From Kiloniellales bacterium (GTDB lineage Bacteria > Pseudomonadota > Alphaproteobacteria > Kiloniellales > JAKSBE01), in the NCBI GenBank assembly GCA_030067055.1, contig JASJAL010000249.1, forward strand, positions 1 to 11,568: DNA of 11,568 nt. The letters run 5' to 3'. Both the position numbers and the translations under genes were made by a program. This document shows, one piece after another, positions 6,347 through 11,568 of the stretch. How positions within the stretch are numbered: the stretch's first letter is position 1; the number at the start of each line of letters is the position of its first letter. The notes under the pieces were generated by a model. The model was not told where the DNA came from and did not search any database. It was given only the letters and a program-made list of their open reading frames with translations.

Positions 6347-7090
6347 ATGACCGCCACCGCGGAAGCTCGCTCCCCCGAGGGAGGACGGCAAGTCACCTTG
6401 CGGGCCCGCGAATTGACCAAGGTCTACGGCAGCGGCGAGGTCGCCGTCCACGCCTTGCGCGGGGTCGACCTCGACCTCTTCCAGTCGGAGCTGCTGGTCC
6501 TGCTCGGTGCCTCCGGAAGCGGCAAGTCGACCCTGTTGAATATCCTGGGCGGGCTCGATCGGCCGAGCGAGGGCAAGGTGTGGTTCGGCGACCTGGAGCT
6601 GACCGTTTGCGGCGAGGCGGCCCTGACCCGCTACCGCCGCGACCACGTCGGCTTCGTCTTCCAGTTCTACAACCTGATGCCCAGCCTGACCGCGCTGGAG
6701 AACGTCGCCCTGGTGACCGAGATCGCACCCGACCCGATGAAGCCGGCCGAGGCCCTGGCGATGGTCGGCCTGGAGCAGCGGCTGGACCACTTCCCGGCCC
6801 AGCTCTCGGGCGGCGAGCAGCAGCGGGTCGCGATCGCCCGGGCCATCGCCAAGCGGCCCGACGTCCTGCTCTGCGACGAGCCGACCGGGGCCCTGGACAG
6901 CGCCACCGGGGTGCGGGTCCTGGAGGCCATCGAGGCGGTCAACCGCGACCTCGGCACGACGACGGCGCTGATAACCCACAACGCGCCGATCGCGCGCATG
7001 GCCGACCGGGTGGTGCGCTTCGGCGACGGTCACATCGCCGAGGCGACCGAGAACCCGGACCGCCGGCCGGCCCACGAGCTCGCGTGGTAG
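6347..7090 (+). CDS. ABC transporter ATP-binding protein, MacB/LolD-type
   Basis: A 247-residue nucleotide-binding subunit with all core motifs intact: Walker A GASGSGKS (54-61), Q-loop Gln at 106 (VFQFYNL), ABC signature LSGGEQQR (153-160), Walker B VLLCDEP (173-179) with catalytic Glu 178, D-loop GALD (181-184), and H-loop His 211 in LITHN. The sequence style, with DEPTGALDS and [17 protein letters not shown], is that of the MacB/LolD group, whose members pair with FtsX-type permeases. They act by mechanotransmission rather than by a transmembrane substrate tunnel. The ATG at 6347 has GGAG at 6335-6338, 8 nt upstream; no ATG, GTG or TTG lies earlier in the frame before the TGA at 6251. It is the first gene of a three-gene operon, with the permease GTG 4 nt after its stop. 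Confidence 0.95.
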   Translation: MTATAEARSPEGGRQVTLRARELTKVYGSGEVAVHALRGVDLDLFQSELLVLLGASGSGKSTLLNILGGLDRPSEGKVWFGDLELTVCGEAALTRYRRDHVGFVFQFYNLMPSLTALENVALVTEIAPDPMKPAEALAMVGLEQRLDHFPAQLSGGEQQRVAIARAIAKRPDVLLCDEPTGALDSATGVRVLEAIEAVNRDLGTTTALITHNAPIARMADRVVRFGDGHIAEATENPDRRPAHELAW

Positions 7091-7094
7091 CGCC

Positions 7095-9458
7095 GTGCGG
7101 GCGCTGAACCGAAAGCTGCTGCGCGACCTCTGGCGGCTCCGCGGCCAGGTGCTGGCCATTGCCCTGGTGATCGCCTCCGGGGTCGCGGTGCTGGTGATGT
7201 CGCTGACCGCCTACGAGGCGCTGCGCGACACCGCCGAGGCCTACTACGAGCGCTACCGCTTCGCCCAGGTCTTCGCCAAGGTCAAGCGGGCGCCCGAGCA
7301 CCTGGCCGGACGGATCGCCGCCCTGCCCGGCGTGCAGTCGGTGGAGACCCGGATCGTCGAGCTGGCGATCCTGGACATCGCGGGCTTCGAGGAGCCTGTC
7401 ATCGGGGCCCTGGCCTCAATTCCCGAACGCGGCCAGCCGCTGCTCAACCGTCTGGCCCTGCGCCAGGGCCGCCTGGTGGCGCCCGGCCGTCCCGACGAGG
7501 TGGTGATCAGCGAATCCTTCTCGGAAGGCCACGGCCTGGTCCCCGGCGATCACCTCCACGCCATCATCAACGGCCACAAGCGGCGGCTCGACGTGGTCGG
7601 TGTCGCGCTTTCGCCGGAGTACGTCTATTCGATCGGGCCCGGCGCGCTGATGCCCGACGACCAGCGCTTCGGCGTGCTCTGGATGGGCCGGGAGGCGCTG
7701 GCCGCCGCTTACGACCTGGACGGCGCCTTCAACGATCTGTCCCTGTCCCTGCTGCGCGGCGGCTCGGCGCAGGAGGTCATCGATCGTCTGGACCAGATGC
7801 TGGCGCGCTACGGCGGGATCGGCGCCTTCGAGCGCAAGGACCAGGTTTCGAACTGGTTCGTCGAGAACGAGTTCGATCAGCTGAAGAACCTGGCCACCAT
7901 CCTGCCGACGATCTTCCTCTCGGTCGCGGCCTTCCTGACCAACATGGTTCTGAACCGCTTGATCGCCACCGAGCGCAGCGAGATCGGTCTGGTCAAGGCC
8001 TTCGGCTACTCCAGCCTGGAGATCGGCTGGCACTACATGAAGCTGGTGATGGCGATCGCCGGACTGGGCGTCCTGATCGGCTGGGGCGTCGGTTCCTGGC
8101 TCGGCAGCTTCATGACCGAGATCTACGCCGAGCAGTACCGCTTCCCCTTCATCTACTTCCGACCGGGTCCGGCGGCTTATGCCATCGGCGCCCTGGTCAG
8201 CCTGGGCGCGGCCCTGATCGGCACCTGGGGCGCCCTGCGCCGCGCCGTGGCGCTGCCGCCGGCCGAGGCCATGCAGCCGCCGGCGCCCCCGCTCTACCGC
8301 AAGACCCGCCTCGGCGCCCTGGGCCTGGCGCTCGGGCTCGACCAGCCGACCCGGATGATCTTCCGGCAGATCCTACGCTGGCCGCTGCGCTCGGCCATGA
8401 CCTCCCTGGGCATCGCCCTGGCGGTTTCGGTCCTGATCACCTCGCTGCACTGGCGCGATGCCATCACCCATCTCGTCGAGGTCAACTTCTTCGATGCCCA
8501 GCACCAGGACGTGACCGTCGGCCTGGTCGAGCCGCAATCGACGGAGGTCACCCGCGACTTCGCGCGCCTGCCCGGGGTCCTGTCGGTCGAGCCCTTTCGC
8601 AGCCTGTCGGTCCGCCTCCGCAGCGGTCCGCGCGAAAAGCGCGAGTCGATCACGGGCTTGATCCCGACGGCCCGGCTGCAGCCGCCCTACGATGCCGGCG
8701 GCCAGGTCGTGCCGGTCGCGCCGGAGGGCCTGCTGCTGTCGAAGAAGCTGGCCGAGATCCTCGCGGTCGGACCCGGCGACCAGGTCACCGTCGAGGTCCT
8801 GGAAGGCCGCCGCCCGGTTCGCGACGTGCCGGTCGCCGGCGTGGTCGAGACCTACATCGGGACCGCGGCCTACATGAGCCTGGAAGCCGCCAACCGCCTG
8901 ATGCGCGAGCGGCCCGCCGTCGACGCACTTCACCTGCTGGTCGATCCGCACCAGCAGGCCGCGCTCTTCGCCGAGCTCAAGGCGCTGCCCAAGGTCTCTT
9001 CGGTGGTGCTGCGCCGGGCGACCATCGACAAGTTCTACGACACCATGGCGCGGATCATGTTCATCTTCATCAGCTTCTACGCCGTCTTCGCCTGCACCCT
9101 GGCCTTTGGCGTGGCCTATAATTCGGCGCGGATCGCGCTTTCGGAGCGCGGCCGCGAGCTGGCGACACTTCGGGTTCTGGGCATGAGCCGTCTGGAGATC
9201 TCCTATATCCTGCTCGGCGAGATCGCCGTCCTGGTGTTCATCGGCCTGCCGCTGGGCTGCCTCTGCGGCGCCGGGCTGGCCTGGTTGATGACCGGCTTGT
9301 TCGAGACCGATCTCTACCGGGTGCCGATGCACATCGAGTCCGCGACCTTCGGCTTCTCGGTCCTGATCGGGGTGGCCGCGACGATCTTCTCGGCCGCCCT
9401 CGTGCGCCGGCGGGTCGACCGCCTGGACCTGGTCGCGGTCCTGAAGACGCGGGAGTAG
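7095..9458 (+). CDS. FtsX-type ABC transporter permease with duplicated module
   Basis: A 787-residue inner-membrane protein made of two tandem MacB-like units, about eight membrane helices in all. Unit one has a helix at about 17-38, a large periplasmic domain (about 45-260), then helices near 266-290, 314-338 and 360-384. Unit two has a helix near 433-452, a second periplasmic domain (about 455-645), then helices near 652-678, 702-735 and 751-771. Each C-terminal helix bundle carries an FtsX-style cytosolic loop: [16 protein letters not shown] (291-306) and [15 protein letters not shown] (684-698). It should partner with the upstream ATPase and downstream adaptor to export a hydrophobic or envelope substrate, which is not predictable. 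The GTG at 7095 is preferred because [17 protein letters not shown] is a typical family N-terminus. No strong Shine-Dalgarno is seen, so translation is probably coupled to the ATPase. Confidence 0.93.
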   Translation: MRALNRKLLRDLWRLRGQVLAIALVIASGVAVLVMSLTAYEALRDTAEAYYERYRFAQVFAKVKRAPEHLAGRIAALPGVQSVETRIVELAILDIAGFEEPVIGALASIPERGQPLLNRLALRQGRLVAPGRPDEVVISESFSEGHGLVPGDHLHAIINGHKRRLDVVGVALSPEYVYSIGPGALMPDDQRFGVLWMGREALAAAYDLDGAFNDLSLSLLRGGSAQEVIDRLDQMLARYGGIGAFERKDQVSNWFVENEFDQLKNLATILPTIFLSVAAFLTNMVLNRLIATERSEIGLVKAFGYSSLEIGWHYMKLVMAIAGLGVLIGWGVGSWLGSFMTEIYAEQYRFPFIYFRPGPAAYAIGALVSLGAALIGTWGALRRAVALPPAEAMQPPAPPLYRKTRLGALGLALGLDQPTRMIFRQILRWPLRSAMTSLGIALAVSVLITSLHWRDAITHLVEVNFFDAQHQDVTVGLVEPQSTEVTRDFARLPGVLSVEPFRSLSVRLRSGPREKRESITGLIPTARLQPPYDAGGQVVPVAPEGLLLSKKLAEILAVGPGDQVTVEVLEGRRPVRDVPVAGVVETYIGTAAYMSLEAANRLMRERPAVDALHLLVDPHQQAALFAELKALPKVSSVVLRRATIDKFYDTMARIMFIFISFYAVFACTLAFGVAYNSARIALSERGRELATLRVLGMSRLEISYILLGEIAVLVFIGLPLGCLCGAGLAWLMTGLFETDLYRVPMHIESATFGFSVLIGVAATIFSAALVRRRVDRLDLVAVLKTRE

Positions 9459-9460
9459 GG

Positions 9461-10666
9461 ATGACCGTCGCTCAACGCCGGACCGTCTTGTGGGGCGTCC
9501 TGCTGCTGCTCCTGGCCGCAGGGCTGGTCTACGCCTTCCGGCCGCAGCCGGTGCCGGTCGATTTCGCTCGGGTCGAGCGCGGCCCGCTTGTCGTCACCGT
9601 CGACGAGGAGGGCGAGACCCGGGTCCGCGACGTCTTCGTGCTGTCGGCACCCATTGCCGGTCGCGCCCGCCGCATCGAAGGCGAAGTGGGCGACGCGGTC
9701 GTCGCCGGCGAGACCGTGGTGGTCGAGATCGAGCCGATCGACCCCGCCTTCCTGGACGTGCGCAGCAAGGCCCAGGCCCAGGCCGCGGTCCGCACCGCCG
9801 AGGCGGCCGGAGTCCTGGCCAGCGCCGAGCTCGAGCGGGCCCAGGCAGAGCTGGCCTTCGCCGACGCCGAGCTGAAGCGCGCCCGGCGTCTGATCCCCCA
9901 GGGAACGATCTCGCAGCGCCGCCTGGACGAGGACGAGCGGACCTTCAAGACCGCCAAGGCCAACCTGGCGACCGCGCAGGCGGCCCTGGACATGCGCAAT
10001 GCCGAGCTGGAGCGGGCCCGCGCCGAGCTGCTGTCGCCCCTGGAGACGCGGGGCCAGGCGACGGGCTGCCCTTGCGTCTCGGTGACCGCGCCGGTCAGCG
10101 GCCGGATCCTGCGGGTGCACCACGAAAGCGCAGGCGTGGTCGCGCCCGGCGAGCCCCTGATCGAGATCGGCGATCCCGGAGACCTCGAGATCGTCGCCGA
10201 CCTGCTGTCGAGCGACGCGGTCAAGGTCGAGGCCGGGCAAAGGGTGATGATCGAGGACTGGGGCGGCGAAGTCCTCAACGGCCGGGTCGAGCGGGTCGAG
10301 CCCTACGGTTTCACCAAGGTCTCAGCGCTCGGCATCGAGGAGCAGCGGGTCAACGTGGTCATCGACTTCGCCGATCCGCCGGAGCGCTGGCAACGCCTGG
10401 GCCACGGTTATCGCGTCGAGGCGCGGATCGTGCTCTGGGAGGGCGAGGACGTGCTCAAGGTGCCCCTGAACGCATTGTTCCGGGACGGCGACGCCTGGGC
10501 CGTTTTCGTCGAGACCGAAGGCCGGGCCGAGAAGCGCCAGGTCGAGCCGGGCCGGCAGAACGGGCTGGCTTCCGAGATCCGCGCCGGCCTCGAAGCCGGC
10601 CAGCGGATCGTCCTGCATCCCAGCGACCGGGTCGTCGAGGGCGTGCGCCTGACCGCGCGGAACTGA
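9461..10666 (+). CDS. HlyD/MacA-type periplasmic adaptor (membrane fusion protein)
   Basis: A 401-residue protein anchored by one N-terminal helix (about 8-26). A first half-lipoyl segment follows (about 57-92: APIAGRARRIEGEVGDAVVAGE), then an Ala/Glu-rich alpha-helical hairpin (about 98-192) with the conserved turn region LIPQGTISQRRLDEDE. The second half-lipoyl segment is VTAPVSGRILRVH (208-220), followed by beta-barrel and membrane-proximal domains to the end. Adaptors of this kind bridge an inner-membrane transporter and an outer-membrane TolC-type channel. No such channel gene is in the window, so it would be supplied from elsewhere. Two close cysteines (203 and 205, in TGCPCVSV) sit between the hairpin and second lipoyl half. 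The ATG lies 2 nt after the permease stop, with GGAG 5 nt upstream of it. The gene is convergent with the ureidoglycolate-lyase-like gene, 14 nt apart. Confidence 0.94.
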   Translation: MTVAQRRTVLWGVLLLLLAAGLVYAFRPQPVPVDFARVERGPLVVTVDEEGETRVRDVFVLSAPIAGRARRIEGEVGDAVVAGETVVVEIEPIDPAFLDVRSKAQAQAAVRTAEAAGVLASAELERAQAELAFADAELKRARRLIPQGTISQRRLDEDERTFKTAKANLATAQAALDMRNAELERARAELLSPLETRGQATGCPCVSVTAPVSGRILRVHHESAGVVAPGEPLIEIGDPGDLEIVADLLSSDAVKVEAGQRVMIEDWGGEVLNGRVERVEPYGFTKVSALGIEEQRVNVVIDFADPPERWQRLGHGYRVEARIVLWEGEDVLKVPLNALFRDGDAWAVFVETEGRAEKRQVEPGRQNGLASEIRAGLEAGQRIVLHPSDRVVEGVRLTARN

Positions 10667-10680
10667 GCCCGCACGCCTTC

Positions 10681-11364
10681 CTATGCGGTGCGGACCGGGA
10701 CCTCCAGGAGGACGCCGAACTCCTTCGCGAAGTTGCAGCTGACCCGGCCGTGAACCCGGCCCTGCTCGTCGTAGAAGCGGCCGCTGTCCCGCAGAGGGAT
10801 GATCGCCTCGTGCCAGACGCCGGGGTGGATGTAGAAGCCCTGGCTGCCGTCGAAGTAGAAGGCGGTGAAGCTCTCCGGACTTATGTCGTCGCCCGGGGGC
10901 GCGGCGATGGTCACGAAGGGGCAGCCGTCGAGGGGATAGAAGAGCTGGCCGCCGTCGGGGTGATAGTTAGCGTGCCACAGCAGGATCTGCGCGCGGTCCG
11001 GCGCCGGATTCTCGGCCGAGGCCGCTTCCGGATCGCAGCTCCAGCCGAAGAGGTAGTGGCCGTCGACCGCCTCGTTGCGGCCGTAGAGCAGGTCGCCCTT
11101 CCAGGCGAACTCGAAGTGGCCCGAGGTCGTTCCGCCCTCGATGCCGGTGCCGGGGTCCAACTTGCGCCAGCCTTCGAGCGGCCAGGGCACGATCTCGACC
11201 TCGAAGTCCCGACGATCCTCGACGAGTTCTCCACAGCCGCGCAGCGACTCCGGCGTCGCCCGGACCAGCGGCACCTGGACCCGAGGCAGGCGGCCCGGCA
11301 CCTCGGGCTTCAGATAGTCGATCGGATCGGCGAAGGCGCCGGCCGACTGTTTGCGCAGTTCCAT
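10681..11364 (-). CDS. Ureidoglycolate lyase-superfamily (AllA-like) cupin-type protein
   Basis: A 227-residue protein whose C-terminal half follows the AllA pattern: HPDGGQLFYPLDGCPFVTIA, then APPGDDISPESFTAFYFDG, then FYIHPGVWHEAIIPL (177-191), and a final beta region ending near LLEVPV. AllA splits ureidoglycolate to glyoxylate and urea in purine/allantoin breakdown. It is longer than AllA (about 160-170 residues), mainly from extra sequence in the first 120 residues, including a GHFEFAWKGDLLYGRNEAV segment. Candidate metal or substrate ligands are H131, H135, Q140, H180 and H185. No other purine-catabolism gene is nearby, so another small substrate is possible and the family name should not be read as function. 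The ATG at 11364 has AGGAGGG 8 nt upstream; the longer frame back to 11562 overlaps the divergent gene and has non-coding character. Confidence 0.78.
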   Translation of the reverse strand: MELRKQSAGAFADPIDYLKPEVPGRLPRVQVPLVRATPESLRGCGELVEDRRDFEVEIVPWPLEGWRKLDPGTGIEGGTTSGHFEFAWKGDLLYGRNEAVDGHYLFGWSCDPEAASAENPAPDRAQILLWHANYHPDGGQLFYPLDGCPFVTIAAPPGDDISPESFTAFYFDGSQGFYIHPGVWHEAIIPLRDSGRFYDEQGRVHGRVSCNFAKEFGVLLEVPVRTA

Positions 11365-11372
11365 TCCCTGAG

Positions 11373-11379
11373 CCCTCCT
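11373..11379 (-). promoter_or_regulatory. Shine-Dalgarno that sets the ATG start of the AllA-like gene
   Basis: Minus-strand AGGAGGG lies 8 nt before the ATG at 11364-11362. It is the main reason for rejecting the 66-residue N-terminal extension of the open frame. Confidence 0.75.
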
Positions 11380-11452
11380 GATTCCCGACTCCAGGCTAGC
11401 ACTGCGGGGCAGCAGGCAGCGAGGGCGCATGTGACAGTGTCGGGCAGGACGA

Positions 11453-11480
11453 TTGACCCTGGTCCTGGTCGGCGTAGGAT
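11453..11480 (+). promoter_or_regulatory. Sigma70-type promoter for the CBS-domain gene
   Basis: TTGACC (11453-11458; five of six match TTGACA) is separated by 16 nt from TAGGAT (11475-11480; four of six match TATAAT). Transcription would start near 11487, giving a leader of only about 17 nt that begins just before the GGAGG at 11490-11494. The leftward promoter for the AllA-like gene must lie in the same 139-nt gap, but I cannot point to a clear one. Confidence 0.5.
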
Positions 11481-11503
11481 TGAGGGTCCGGAGGTACTTG
11501 GCC

Positions 11504-11568
11504 ATGAAAGTGGAAGCCGTATTGGCCGCCAAGGGCCACGAAGTCGCCACCACGGACCCCAAGACGAC
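11504..11568 (+). CDS. Probable CBS-domain protein, N-terminal fragment (3' end outside window)
   Basis: Only 21 full codons are visible before the window ends. The peptide MKVEAVLAAKGHEVATTDPK resembles the start of small bacterial CBS-pair proteins, which commonly open with an MxVxxIL-x-KG-x-x-V-x-T pattern leading into the first CBS motif. CBS pairs bind adenine nucleotides and act as energy sensors, alone or fused to other domains. The ATG at 11504 has GGAGG at 11490-11494, 9 nt upstream, and a good promoter candidate before that, so the start is well supported. The family call is based on a very short stretch. Confidence 0.62.
   Translation, partial: MKVEAVLAAKGHEVATTDPKT

Noticed and set aside
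11365..11562. 66-residue extension of the AllA-like frame
   Set aside because: It overlaps the start of the divergent CBS-type gene and its promoter, and an ATG with AGGAGGG upstream sits at the expected domain boundary.

Overview
The window looks like a chromosomal stretch from a high-GC alphaproteobacterium, probably a Rhodospirillales-type lineage. This rests on the strong G/C bias at third codon positions, GTG and TTG starts with good Shine-Dalgarno sequences, an FNR/FixK-type box of the alphaproteobacterial TTGAY-N4-RTCAA form, and the gene content. It is an inference, not an identification. No rRNA, tRNA, insertion sequence, phage gene, CRISPR array or large repeat is visible.

Layout from left to right: (1) the 3' end of a HerA-like DNA-translocating ATPase gene (+). 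(2) A GNAT acetyltransferase (+), ending 4 nt from the stop of a convergent gene. (3) An acetolactate-synthase-like thiamine-diphosphate enzyme on the minus strand, starting at a GTG. (4) Divergent from it, an HtpX-like M48 membrane metalloprotease (+). (5) An unrecognised 82-residue protein (-), then an AT-rich intergenic island, then a secreted DUF2147 protein (+) followed after 24 nt by a flavin-containing monooxygenase-type oxidoreductase (+). (6) An intergenic region with a near-consensus FNR/FixK box, leading into a tightly packed three-gene exporter operon: MacB/LolD-type ATPase, large duplicated FtsX-type permease and HlyD/MacA-type periplasmic adaptor. (7) A ureidoglycolate-lyase-superfamily protein (-), convergent with the adaptor. 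(8) Divergent from that, the first 21 codons of a probable CBS-domain protein (+), cut by the window edge.

The clearest functional unit is the exporter. The ATPase would power the permease, and the adaptor would couple it to an unlinked outer-membrane channel, moving a hydrophobic or toxic substrate, lipid or peptide out of the envelope. The upstream FNR-type box suggests induction under low oxygen. The other genes look like ordinary housekeeping or metabolic genes transcribed singly or in pairs. I see no convincing new multi-gene system. The points most worth checking are the FNR box on the exporter, the reaction of the non-canonical ThDP enzyme, the small TTG-start protein and the AT-rich divergent promoter island.
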